A stretch of 9,468 nucleotides of DNA from CAZAJT01 sp964485585 (GCA_964485585.1 CAZAJT010000037.1:1-9468), one strand, 5' to 3'. Counted from the stretch's first letter, positions 1-5,591 are shown. The notes: generated by a model not told the origin, from the sequence alone. Numbers and translations are program-made.

Positions 1-179
1 ACCAAGCACCAAGTTCCAAATAAATTACAAATCTCAAGTTCCAATATTCAAACTGTTTTGTATTTGGTTATTGGTGCTTATTTGGAGCTTGGAATTTGTT
101 ATTTGGTGCTTTTAATTTAACTATTGTTTCGAATTTCGTGTTTCGTGCTTCGAATTTTATTTCTAGGATCAAGGATCTA
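1..179. repeat. Degenerate 7-bp-periodic repeat tract abutting the galT stop codon
   Basis: There is no gene here apart from the last codon of galT. CAA recurs every 7 bases at 3, 10 and 17, then after an 11-base step at 28, 35, 42 and 49. On the other side, TTGG/TTTG recurs in the opposite sense with its last G bases at 67, 74, then 85, 92, 98-99 and 106, again with one 11-base step, so the two blocks form a loose inverted repeat. From 124 the unit changes to GAATTTC/GTGTTTC (124-158) and then GGATCAA/GGATCTA (166-179), whose last base is part of the galT stop codon. Unit sequence drifts while the spacing of 7 is kept. Confidence 0.75.
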
Positions 180-1061
180 GTAACTTTTAAGTTTATCCAG
201 TACTTGGCTTATTCTTCCCGTTTCGCCCTTAAGCTCAGCGGCAGCGTCAATCGGATCGATGATGTTGACCGAAAGCCCCGTGCCCAACTCAAATCCTGCG
301 CGGTGCACAAATCGGGGTATCACCCGCAGATACCAATTATCAAGCGGATGGATGTAATAGTTGTAGCCAAAAGGTACATAGAAAATATGCTGATTCTTTT
401 TTTCTTCATACAGTACATGAATACGCTGGAGAATACGCTGCATGATTTCGGCAAGATCAGCGATCTCTACATCGGTAACATCCCCATAGGTTTTCCCGTC
501 CTTTTTTGGCGCAAACCATACTTCATAGGGCCACTGAGAAAAATCCGGACAATACACATTGAAAAACTTATTTTCGTCAATGATACTGTTGAGTGGCTCT
601 CGTGACAACTCGTCTAAGTTTATTTGGTTTGGAATCACTACCAGCTGCGAATGCGCGTGTGGAATCGAAGCGCCCGCATGCTCTCCTTTATTGCAAAAGA
701 TCAAAACTTTTCCTTTGTCTTTGTAGAAGTTGTATCGCGCACGATACGCGTGGAATATGAGCGCCACATCCGCAAGCGGCAGTGTTTCGATATCTTTATC
801 ATCCAAAGGAGTGTGAATGATCACTTCGTGAAAATCAGTGATGGGATATTTATTCGGTATCACTCTTACTTTCCATCCCGGCTCATCTTTTTCACCTTCG
901 CCGATGCGGTAGACTTCGGGACTGGTCAAATGTTCATTGCCGGGACAGAAGTGACATACATTGGCGTCACCACCATTGTGATTTTCATCAGGCCGGTGAG
1001 TCCTTCCCGGAGATACAATCACCCATCGGCGTGAAGCAATGTCGGGAATATAACGAGACAT
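177..1061 (-). CDS. galT: Galactose-1-phosphate uridylyltransferase-like protein (HIT/GalT superfamily)
   Basis: A 294-aa cytosolic protein of the GalT branch of the histidine-triad superfamily. GalT swaps UMP between UDP-glucose and galactose 1-phosphate through a uridylyl-histidine intermediate. The N-terminus RRWVIVSPGR and Cys36-x2-Cys39 (CHFC) match the GalT zinc knuckle. GASIPHAHSQ contains His135-Ala-His137-Ser-Gln139, the active-site histidine segment; the form is closer to the H-[AS]-H-S-Q of GalT-like nucleotidyltransferases such as ADP-glucose phosphorylase than to the HPHGQ of E. coli. The C-terminal stretch with LRVIPRFVHRAGFELGTG is the usual second-repeat motif. At 294 aa it is shorter than E. 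coli GalT (348 aa). An in-frame ATG at 1103 exists, but the ATG at 1059-1061 is chosen because family homology begins there and a promoter lies 6 nt upstream. Substrate could be another hexose phosphate or nucleotide sugar; a DUF4921-type label is possible. Confidence 0.85.
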   Translation of the reverse strand: MSRYIPDIASRRWVIVSPGRTHRPDENHNGGDANVCHFCPGNEHLTSPEVYRIGEGEKDEPGWKVRVIPNKYPITDFHEVIIHTPLDDKDIETLPLADVALIFHAYRARYNFYKDKGKVLIFCNKGEHAGASIPHAHSQLVVIPNQINLDELSREPLNSIIDENKFFNVYCPDFSQWPYEVWFAPKKDGKTYGDVTDVEIADLAEIMQRILQRIHVLYEEKKNQHIFYVPFGYNYYIHPLDNWYLRVIPRFVHRAGFELGTGLSVNIIDPIDAAAELKGETGRISQVLDKLKSY

Positions 1062-1067
1062 ACTATC

Positions 1068-1096
1068 ATAATAAAATCTCAAATCGTAAAACGCAA
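1068..1096 (-). promoter_or_regulatory. galT promoter, leaderless type
   Basis: Read on the minus strand: TTGCGT (1096-1091), a 17-bp spacer, then TATTAT (1073-1068), followed by 6 nt and the ATG at 1061. This predicts transcription starting at or next to the A of the start codon. No Shine-Dalgarno sequence could fit. The -35 and the spacer lie inside a heptad tract. Confidence 0.55.
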
Positions 1097-1107
1097 ATCG
1101 CAAATCT
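1073..1107. repeat. Five 7-bp repeat units upstream of galT
   Basis: CAAAT-type units recur exactly every 7 bases (AAAAT at 1073, CAAAT at 1080, TAAAA at 1087, CAAAT at 1094 and 1101). The tract supplies the -35 element and spacer of the galT promoter, so galT is flanked by heptad tracts at both ends. Confidence 0.7.
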
Positions 1108-1116
1108 AACTAAGTT

Positions 1117-1211
1117 GTCATCCCGAATTAATTTCGGGATCTTTTTTTGTCATTCCCGCGAAGGCGGGAATCCAGGTTATTTTCTGGATCCCCGATCAAG
1201 TCGGGGATGAC
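1117..1211. repeat. REP-like cluster of palindromes (GTCAT...ATGAC type)
   Basis: Four adjacent hairpins. ATCCCGAA/TTCGGGAT (1120-1127 with 1133-1140) is followed by a T-run at 1142-1148. TTCCCGC/GCGGGAA (1153-1159 with 1164-1170), TCCAG/CTGGA (1171-1175 with 1184-1188) and ATCCCCGA/TCGGGGAT (1188-1195 with 1201-1208) follow. The last three are enclosed by GTCAT (1149-1153) and ATGAC (1207-1211). This is the interspersed intergenic repeat that often gives spurious peptides such as LDSRLRGND in automated annotation. The first hairpin plus T-run has the shape of an intrinsic terminator for plus-strand transcription, but no plus-strand gene precedes it. Confidence 0.8.
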
Positions 1212-1246
1212 GTTTTGTTTTGCGGTTGCTATAGTTATTGATTGTC

Positions 1247-1274
1247 TTAACCATTTACCCTTTACCCTTAACGT
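1247..1274. repeat. Four 7-bp repeat units upstream of pth
   Basis: Units TTAACCA, TTTACCC, TTTACCC, TTAACGT lie head to tail at 1247-1274. The second unit overlaps the proposed pth -35 element. Confidence 0.7.
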
Positions 1275-1282
1275 TGTATACT
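1254..1282 (+). promoter_or_regulatory. pth promoter, leaderless type
   Basis: TTTACC (1254-1259), a 17-bp spacer and TATACT (1277-1282) are followed by 7 nt and the ATG at 1290. The start of transcription should coincide with the start codon. No Shine-Dalgarno sequence is present. Confidence 0.55.
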
Positions 1283-1289
1283 CTACGCT

Positions 1290-1790
1290 ATGAAACTCAT
1301 CGTCGGCTTGGGGAATCCGGGAGAACAATACAAAAACAACCGCCACAATGTGGGATATCTGTTTATTGACTACTTAACCCATTACCCTGAACTAAAAACT
1401 CATAACAAAATAATTCTCGCAAAACCAACAACCTTCATGAATCGTTCAGGTCATTCAATCCAACAACTCATTGAAAATTTCAAATTGAAAATTGAAAATT
1501 TGTACATTGTCCACGACGATCTGGACATTCCCCTGGGGAAATGGAAGCTGCAAAAAGGAGTCGGACCGAAACTCCATAACGGACTTCTTTCCATCGAAGA
1601 ACGACTCGATACCAAAGATTTCTGGCGCATCCGTATCGGTGTAGAAAACCGCTCGCCAGAGCAACCGATTTCAGGAGAAGCATATGTTCTCCAAGATTTT
1701 ACACAGGAGGAACGAACAACCGTCGACTCTCTCTTCCCCGCAATTGCCCAACGATTATTCTCTCAATCACTTCTAACAACTAAACACTAA
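1290..1790 (+). CDS. pth: Peptidyl-tRNA hydrolase (shortened)
   Basis: A 166-aa enzyme that frees tRNA from stalled or dropped-off peptidyl-tRNA in the cytosol. The N-terminus IVGLGNPGEQY and NNRHNVG hold Asn9 and catalytic His19. PTTFMNRSG holds Met50 and Asn51, HDDLD holds Asp76, and HNGL holds Asn97. These correspond to E. coli N10, H20, M67, N68, D93 and N114. Spacing from Asn51 to Asp76 to Asn97 equals E. coli (25 and 21 residues), but His19 to Asn51 is 32 residues against 48, so about 16 residues are missing. The missing region coincides with a 7-bp repeat tract in the DNA (1374-1408). The usual GGG-x-GGHNGL loop reads KGVGPKLHNGL. E. coli Pth is 194 aa. A second heptad tract codes for residues 61-69, and a third spans the stop codon. 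Confidence 0.93.
   Translation: MKLIVGLGNPGEQYKNNRHNVGYLFIDYLTHYPELKTHNKIILAKPTTFMNRSGHSIQQLIENFKLKIENLYIVHDDLDIPLGKWKLQKGVGPKLHNGLLSIEERLDTKDFWRIRIGVENRSPEQPISGEAYVLQDFTQEERTTVDSLFPAIAQRLFSQSLLTTKH
1374..1408. repeat. Five 7-bp repeat units inside pth
   Basis: TTAACCC, ATTACCC, TGAACTA, AAAACTC and ATAACAA follow one another, with AC recurring at a period of 7. They encode about residues 29-40, at the place where the protein is some 16 residues shorter than E. coli Pth. Confidence 0.6.
1471..1498. repeat. Four 7-bp repeat units inside pth (TTGAAAA type)
   Basis: TTGAAAA, TTTCAAA, TTGAAAA, TTGAAAA occupy 1471-1498 without a gap. They encode residues 61-69 (within IENFKLKIEN), just before the catalytic HDDLD strand. 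The length of this segment is unchanged compared with E. coli Pth. Confidence 0.75.
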
Positions 1791-1803
1791 CAACTAATAA
1801 CTA
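1773..1803. repeat. 7-bp repeat units spanning the pth stop codon
   Basis: CTAACAA, CTAAACA, CTAACAA, CTAATAA and a partial CTA run at 1773-1803. The TAA stop of pth (1788-1790) lies in the third unit, so the last residues (TTKH) are repeat-encoded. Confidence 0.75.
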
Positions 1804-1825
1804 TTTCACTTTTTGTACAAAAAAC

Positions 1826-1854
1826 TTGACTTGTCACTGTAATAATACTATAGA
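1826..1854 (+). promoter_or_regulatory. Possible distal promoter for the glycosyltransferase pair
   Basis: TTGACT (1826-1831), a 17-bp spacer and TATAGA (1849-1854). It would give a leader of about 100 nt before the ATG at 1961. No ATG-initiated reading frame lies in that leader. It is a good -35 with a mediocre -10, and may be incidental in AT-rich DNA. Confidence 0.35.
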
Positions 1855-1942
1855 AAGTTGCAATAACTGAATTAAGCACAGTTTTACGTACTATAAGTAA
1901 TCTGCATTCCCCTTGAAACAACGACTTACTTTTGATACTGTT

Positions 1943-1951
1943 TGGTATAAT
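1943..1951 (+). promoter_or_regulatory. Extended -10 promoter of the glycosyltransferase pair, leaderless type
   Basis: TGGTATAAT (TG at 1943-1944, perfect TATAAT at 1946-1951) sits 9 nt before the ATG at 1961. No clear -35 is seen at 17 bp, as is common for extended -10 promoters. The predicted leader is 0-3 nt. Confidence 0.65.
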
Positions 1952-1960
1952 ATCTCTGAT

Positions 1961-3241
1961 ATGAATAAAGCCAAAGACATTAACGGAAAGAAAATTAATC
2001 GGATTTGCTTCCTCAATCCTCATGGACACGTCCAATATCCACCGCCGTTGGGAAAAACCGACACCGGAGGTCAGACGCTCTATGAATTTGAGTTGGCACG
2101 GGCGCTTAGCAAGAAAAATGTCAAAGTGGATATTATTACCCGCCGGTTTGACAGTATGCCCGAAGAAGAACAAGTCTGGGAAAATGTAAAGATAGTCCGT
2201 ATACCATGCGGCCCCACCGGCTTTATTCCAAAAGAAAAGATGTATGAACACATGCATGAGATGGCAGAAAACTTTATGCATTATCTTGAAAAGACGCGAA
2301 AGAAATATGACCTTATTCATTCACATTATTGGGATGGTGGCTATCTGGGAGTCATCGTCGCCAAAATGCTCGATCTTCCTCATGTGCACACTCCCCATTC
2401 TCTGGGTAAATTAAAGAGCATTGAGATGGCGGTGGAAGAAATGCCGCCACAAAAATTAAAACGCGCATATCGTTATCACGTGCGTATCGCCATTGAGCAG
2501 AAAATTTACAACAAAGTACAAGCTATTATCACGCTGTGCGAAACATCGCGCATCCAGCTCCTTGAGCACTATATTGTTGATTTTGAAAGAATCCACGTTA
2601 TTTATCCGGGAATCCAGACGAAATATTTCAATCCGTCTCCCGATAAAGAGGATGAAAAAATAAAGCTCAAAAAAAACGCTATTCTTACGGTCAGCCGGTT
2701 CGTGCCGGCAAAAGGGCTGGACAGACTCGTTGACGCCATTGCACTGATTAAAAATCAGACCGATTTTCATCTCTATATGGCAGGCGGCGATCACGAAGGA
2801 TCCCAATCTGAAGAGGAAAAAACAACAGAAGAACAAATTCTTGGATTGATTAAAAAATGTCGTTTGCAGGATCGTATCTCGTTTATCCCTCATGTCCCCC
2901 ACGATACCGTCCTCCCTGCATATTATCGTAACGCTGAACTTTTCATTCTCGCAAGCCGGTATGAACCATTTGGCCTCACCGTAATGGAAGCGATGGCATG
3001 TGGTACTACCCCGATCGTCTCCAGTGTAGCAGGGAGTCGCGAGGTGATTATCGATGGTCTCAACGGCTTCATTGTTGATACTCATGATCGTAAAACATTA
3101 GCCGCACTCATAATAAAATTATTGAAAAATAAAAAACTACGCAAGAAAGTAGCCGAAAATGCAGCGTTTACTATAAAAGAACATTATTCTTGGGAGAAAA
3201 TTGCCGAAAAATTTATTACTCTATATAAAAGAGTAATATGA
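1961..3241 (+). CDS. GT4 glycosyltransferase, sucrose-phosphate-synthase-like
   Basis: A 426-aa soluble GT-B glycosyltransferase of family GT4, retaining, using a nucleotide-sugar donor. The N-terminal acceptor domain carries DTGGQTLYEFELARAL (Gly36-Gly37-Gln38), HSHYWDGG (His120, His122) and HTPHSLGKLK (His143, His146). These are the signatures shared with sucrose synthase, sucrose-phosphate synthase and mannosylfructose-phosphate synthase. The C-terminal donor domain has VSRFVPAKGLDRLV (Arg246, Lys251) and the E-x7-E motif EPFGLTVME (Glu335, Glu343). The start at 1961 is chosen over an upstream ATG in the same frame (1913) because the promoter -10 lies between them and homology begins after it. 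Its stop overlaps the next start (ATGA, 3238-3241), so the two GT4 enzymes are translated together. Acceptor and donor cannot be read from sequence; sucrose-like disaccharide phosphate or a glycolipid are options. Confidence 0.85.
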   Translation: MNKAKDINGKKINRICFLNPHGHVQYPPPLGKTDTGGQTLYEFELARALSKKNVKVDIITRRFDSMPEEEQVWENVKIVRIPCGPTGFIPKEKMYEHMHEMAENFMHYLEKTRKKYDLIHSHYWDGGYLGVIVAKMLDLPHVHTPHSLGKLKSIEMAVEEMPPQKLKRAYRYHVRIAIEQKIYNKVQAIITLCETSRIQLLEHYIVDFERIHVIYPGIQTKYFNPSPDKEDEKIKLKKNAILTVSRFVPAKGLDRLVDAIALIKNQTDFHLYMAGGDHEGSQSEEEKTTEEQILGLIKKCRLQDRISFIPHVPHDTVLPAYYRNAELFILASRYEPFGLTVMEAMACGTTPIVSSVAGSREVIIDGLNGFIVDTHDRKTLAALIIKLLKNKKLRKKVAENAAFTIKEHYSWEKIAEKFITLYKRVI

Positions 3242-4425
3242 GAATTGCAGTTATCGGTAATTTTGACAAAGAGCTCTCAAATACGGCAAACGGCGGCACA
3301 GAGCTTTTTACCTTTTCTCTCGCGAATGAACTCGCTTTGCGCGCCGAAATCACCGCTCTTGATGTTTACGGAGTCGGTCAGAATCATTTTACTCATCCCA
3401 AAATAACCTTTATTAGTATCGTCCCTACCTCAACACAGGAATATATCGACAATCACCTACTCCTTGGCCCCTTAAGCAAATCCCGCACTGATTTTCTTTC
3501 TGAAGTTCGATTTAATATTGCAATTAAGATCTTTAACCAACTGCTTCGCAAGCATTATGATCTAATACACGACAATTCCACATCGACGATTTTTAACTCA
3601 CTGGGACAAATTCTCAATACTCCCATCGTCTCAACGCTCCACACCAATGTCATCAGTCCCAGCGTGATTATCCCTTATAGTCTCGGCCTCATACAAGCGC
3701 GGTTTGGTTTCCAAAATTATGTAACGATTGCTCAGCATCAGAAGAGATTCGCCGAAATCAACAATGTCACTATCCGTATCATTGGCAACGTATATAACGG
3801 TATCAATCTGCAGGGAATGACACCGCTTCATGAACCAGCTCAAAAATCCTATCTGTTTTGGATTGGAAGGATCAGTAGAAAACATAATAAAGGCATGAAG
3901 GAGGCAGTATTGGCGAGCAATCAATCGGCAAAACCGCTTACGATTCTCACGTCAATAGATGATAAGGACTATTATGAAAAGGAGATCGCACCGATCATCA
4001 CCGAAAATGTGCAACTTCTTCCGGGAAAAGTAGACTTTGCAACAAAAATGGAATATTACCGCAAAGCCCGCTGTTTGCTCTACCCAATTATCTGGGAAGA
4101 ACCATTCGGACTGGTCTTTCTTGAAGCAATGGCTGCTGGCACGCCGGTTATCGCTTTTGCCCGAGGCGCAGTGCCGGAAATCATCCGTGATGGTGAAACC
4201 GGTTTTATCGTGAACGCGAGTAACGATGACGTACGAGGTAACTGGATTACCAAACAAAGCGGTATCGCAGGACTCCAGGAAGCGATTGAAAGACTATACA
4301 GTATGTCGGATGCCGAGTATTTTAAGATGAGTAAACAATGCAGAGCTCATGTTGAAAACAATTTTACTATTGAAAAAATGGCAGATGGGTATGTGAAGGT
4401 GTACCAACAACTCGCTGGTCGTTAG
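3238..4425 (+). CDS. GT4 family glycosyltransferase
   Basis: A 395-aa cytosolic GT-B glycosyltransferase. The N-terminal domain opens with a short Rossmann strand (MRIAVIGNF) and the NGGTE loop (Gly19-Gly20-Thr21-Glu22). HTNVISP (His135 onward) lies at the acceptor side. In the donor domain, FWIGRISRKHNKG holds Arg211 and Lys215/Lys218, and EPFGLVFLEAMAAGTPVIA holds the E-x7-E pair Glu288 and Glu296. VPEIIRDGETGFIV is the usual final motif. It starts within the stop codon of the preceding GT4 gene and has no Shine-Dalgarno of its own, which implies coupled translation. The preceding enzyme is sucrose-synthase-like, whereas this one is a generic GT4, so the pair may act on successive steps. 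Its TAG stop lies within the first unit of a 7-bp repeat tract. Confidence 0.88.
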   Translation: MRIAVIGNFDKELSNTANGGTELFTFSLANELALRAEITALDVYGVGQNHFTHPKITFISIVPTSTQEYIDNHLLLGPLSKSRTDFLSEVRFNIAIKIFNQLLRKHYDLIHDNSTSTIFNSLGQILNTPIVSTLHTNVISPSVIIPYSLGLIQARFGFQNYVTIAQHQKRFAEINNVTIRIIGNVYNGINLQGMTPLHEPAQKSYLFWIGRISRKHNKGMKEAVLASNQSAKPLTILTSIDDKDYYEKEIAPIITENVQLLPGKVDFATKMEYYRKARCLLYPIIWEEPFGLVFLEAMAAGTPVIAFARGAVPEIIRDGETGFIVNASNDDVRGNWITKQSGIAGLQEAIERLYSMSDAEYFKMSKQCRAHVENNFTIEKMADGYVKVYQQLAGR

Positions 4426-4456
4426 ATCTTAGATCTTAGATGTTGGATGCTAGATC
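4422..4456. repeat. Five 7-bp repeat units carrying the stop codon of the second glycosyltransferase
   Basis: TTAGATC, TTAGATC, TTAGATG, TTGGATG, CTAGATC lie head to tail. The TAG stop codon (4423-4425) is inside the first unit. On the minus strand the galT stop is embedded in the same kind of unit (CTAGATC, CTTGATC), so two unrelated genes end in the same repeat motif. Confidence 0.8.
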
Positions 4457-4469
4457 CGAGAAACACTAT

Positions 4470-4511
4470 AGTAACTATAATTTCTAATTACCAATATCTA
4501 ATTTCTAATGA
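4470..4511. repeat. 7-bp repeat units, CTAATTT type
   Basis: AGTAACT, ATAATTT, CTAATTA, CCAATAT, CTAATTT, CTAATGA follow each other at a spacing of 7. Their reverse complement resembles the AATTAGA units at 4561-4582 and 4703-4728, so the 4426-4754 gap has the two-armed, loosely palindromic plan also seen at 1-113. Confidence 0.7.
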
Positions 4512-4518
4512 AATGAAG

Positions 4519-4536
4519 AAATGACAAAAGTCATTT
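4519..4536 (+). terminator. Weak stem-loop after the glycosyltransferase pair
   Basis: AAATGAC, an AAAA loop and GTCATTT form a perfect 7-bp stem ending in a short T-run. It is AT-rich and about 95 nt past the stop codon, so a weak intrinsic terminator is possible but not certain. Confidence 0.3.
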
Positions 4537-4582
4537 TAATCATAGAATCATTGGATACTGTATTAGAAATTGGAAATTAGAA

Positions 4583-4702
4583 CAGGACTTACGCACTCTG
4601 CTGTCATTGCGAGGCTACGAAGTAGCCGTGGCAATCTCAAATGGGATTGCTTCGCTTCGCTCGCAATGACATGCTAAACTAAAATCAACTGCGTAACCTC
4701 TG
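4583..4702. mobile_element. 120-bp MITE-like non-coding element with terminal inverted repeats
   Basis: The ends are CAGGACTTACGCA (4583-4595) and, read inward from the right, CAGAGGTTACGCA (4702-4690): 10 of 13 match. TTAGAA lies immediately outside on both sides (4577-4582 and 4703-4708), as a 6-bp target duplication would. The interior holds a compound palindrome. No reading frame is present, so movement would need a transposase elsewhere. The flanking TTAGAA copies also fit the surrounding heptad repeat, so the duplication is not proven. Confidence 0.55.
4603..4670. repeat. GTCATTGCGAG...CTCGCAATGAC compound palindrome
   Basis: A perfect 11-bp outer stem (4603-4613 with 4660-4670) encloses two further hairpins: GGCTAC/GTAGCC (4613-4618 with 4622-4627) and GCAATC/GATTGC (4631-4636 with 4645-4650). 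As single strand it would fold into a three-way structure. Similar GTCATTGCGAG palindromes are a known type of interspersed repeat in many bacteria. Confidence 0.85.
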
Positions 4703-4754
4703 TTAGAAATTAGGAATTAGTAATTTCTCTTCTAGGATCCGTGAAAGTCTTCGT

Positions 4755-5027
4755 ATGAAATCAATAAAAGACATTCTCAAAACCTTCAATCCCTTCGAGG
4801 ATAAATACATCTCCCGTGAGTATCAAGCATTTGGCATACGTCTTGCAGAGAAACTCGAAGATGAGCGACGGAAGAGTCTCTACATTAAACTTGCGAAAAC
4901 GATCCCTCGCCCCGTGCTGGAAGAAGCGTTTCGGTTTGTGGTAGATGCAAACGCGAAGAAAAAAGGCGCACTCTTCATGTGGAAGCTAAAAGAAATGGGC
5001 ATTCTCGGACAGACAAAGAAGAAGTAA
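4755..5027 (+). CDS. Unrecognised 90-aa basic, helical protein
   Basis: I do not recognise this family. The protein is 90 aa, highly charged, predicted mostly helical, with no membrane segment and a Lys-rich C-terminus (QTKKK). Visible features are an aromatic N-terminal part (TFNPFEDKYISREYQAFGIRL), a central IKLAKTIPRPVLEEAFRFV and FMWKLKEMG near the end. Clean reading frame and amphipathic pattern argue for a real gene. Neither a Shine-Dalgarno nor a good -10 is found before the ATG; the 329-bp upstream gap holds only repeats and the MITE-like element, which may have altered its promoter. It ends 2 bp from the convergent stop of the 181-aa gene. Confidence 0.7.
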   Translation: MKSIKDILKTFNPFEDKYISREYQAFGIRLAEKLEDERRKSLYIKLAKTIPRPVLEEAFRFVVDANAKKKGALFMWKLKEMGILGQTKKK

Positions 5028-5029
5028 AA

Positions 5030-5575
5030 CTATTTCGTCGCTCCCAGTACCCGTTTTATCTGTGCAGCGTACGGTAACTGTATTCTCGCATAATTATCAT
5101 ATCCTAGATTAATTGCAATCAAACTTACTAAACCACGACCGAGCAGCCGCGAAATTGGCACACCGCGATCTTTCATATATTCACTCATGATGACGGCAGC
5201 CTGAGTATGTTTCATAGAACGAACCTTGTCAGAATCGGCAATTTCAATCGCATCTCCGGCACGCGTCATTTTTTTAAAATCACTGTTAATAGTAAGATAC
5301 TCTTCGATAGCGGCACGAGTCTCTGGACTATAATGATCTGAATTATACTGAAATCTTCCGTCTCTGCGCTCAAAATCTATTAATGCGATACGCGCCATAT
5401 CATTATTCTCAAAGGCTAACCGCTTATCTTCCTCCGTAACATCTACTAATGATTTTCCCTCAAAGAATTTCTCAAAAGCCGCACGGTATTCCTCGCTCTT
5501 TCGAAATTCAATTATTAATTCAGTAGGGTCCTCAATATGCTGTTTCACCTCAATTTCCGCAACCATCTGATCCAT
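5030..5575 (-). CDS. Unrecognised 181-aa helical protein
   Basis: Function unknown. The protein is 181 aa, acidic in the first half, almost wholly helical in pattern, soluble, with no signal peptide. A conserved-looking core runs from YSPETRAAIEEYL to IADSDKVRSMKHTQAA. The segment around MSEYMKDRGVPISRLLGRGLVSLIA (about residues 130-155) has the rhythm of a helical DNA-binding or protein-binding domain, but I cannot name it. The start at 5575 is preferred over the ATG three codons in because an extended -10 sits 7 nt upstream. It diverges from the 86-aa gene across a palindrome-rich region, so an autoregulatory role is conceivable; this is speculation. Confidence 0.65.
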   Translation of the reverse strand: MDQMVAEIEVKQHIEDPTELIIEFRKSEEYRAAFEKFFEGKSLVDVTEEDKRLAFENNDMARIALIDFERRDGRFQYNSDHYSPETRAAIEEYLTINSDFKKMTRAGDAIEIADSDKVRSMKHTQAAVIMSEYMKDRGVPISRLLGRGLVSLIAINLGYDNYARIQLPYAAQIKRVLGATK

Positions 5576-5582
5576 AGTAAAG

Positions 5583-5591
5583 ATTGTATCA
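5583..5591 (-). promoter_or_regulatory. Extended -10 promoter of the 181-aa gene, leaderless type
   Basis: Minus-strand TGATACAAT (5591-5583) is followed by 7 nt and the ATG at 5575. The -35 region would fall on the CACAC...GTGTG inverted repeat at 5607-5623. Confidence 0.6.

Larger units (their letters stand above)
4561..4728. repeat. 7-bp repeat tract (AATTAGA type) split by a 120-bp insertion
   Basis: Left part: TATTAGA, AATTGGA, AATTAGA (4561-4581). Right part: AATTAGG, AATTAGT, AATTTCT (4708-4728). Joining base 4582 to base 4709 gives an unbroken run of AATTAGN heptads, which is what is expected if the sequence in between was inserted later. Confidence 0.6.

Noticed and set aside
1..179. 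Possible CRISPR array or direct-repeat locus
   Set aside because: The units are 7 bp, degenerate and without spacers; no cas-like gene is near.
96..1034. Long plus-strand open frames opposite galT (96-605 and 624-1034)
   Set aside because: Antisense of a clear GalT-family gene; their translations show no family pattern and no promoter or start context.
1120..1149. Hairpin plus T-run with the look of a rho-independent terminator
   Set aside because: No plus-strand gene lies upstream within the window, and the stem is one of several in the REP-like cluster. I kept it as part of that repeat, not as a terminator.
1128..1346. A 72-codon open frame on the minus strand reading NVIPDLIGDPENNLDSRLRGN and similar
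   Set aside because: It is translation of the REP-like palindromes (1117-1211) and antisense of the pth start. The peptide is a well-known annotation artefact.
1913..1960. Upstream ATG extending the first glycosyltransferase by 16 residues
   Set aside because: A perfect extended -10 (1943-1951) lies between this ATG and the next; the extra residues precede the homology and would not be in the transcript from that promoter.
1787..4257. Several minus-strand open frames opposite the two glycosyltransferases (up to 209 codons)
   Set aside because: The plus strand encodes unmistakable GT4 motifs throughout; the antisense products are Phe/Cys-rich shadows.
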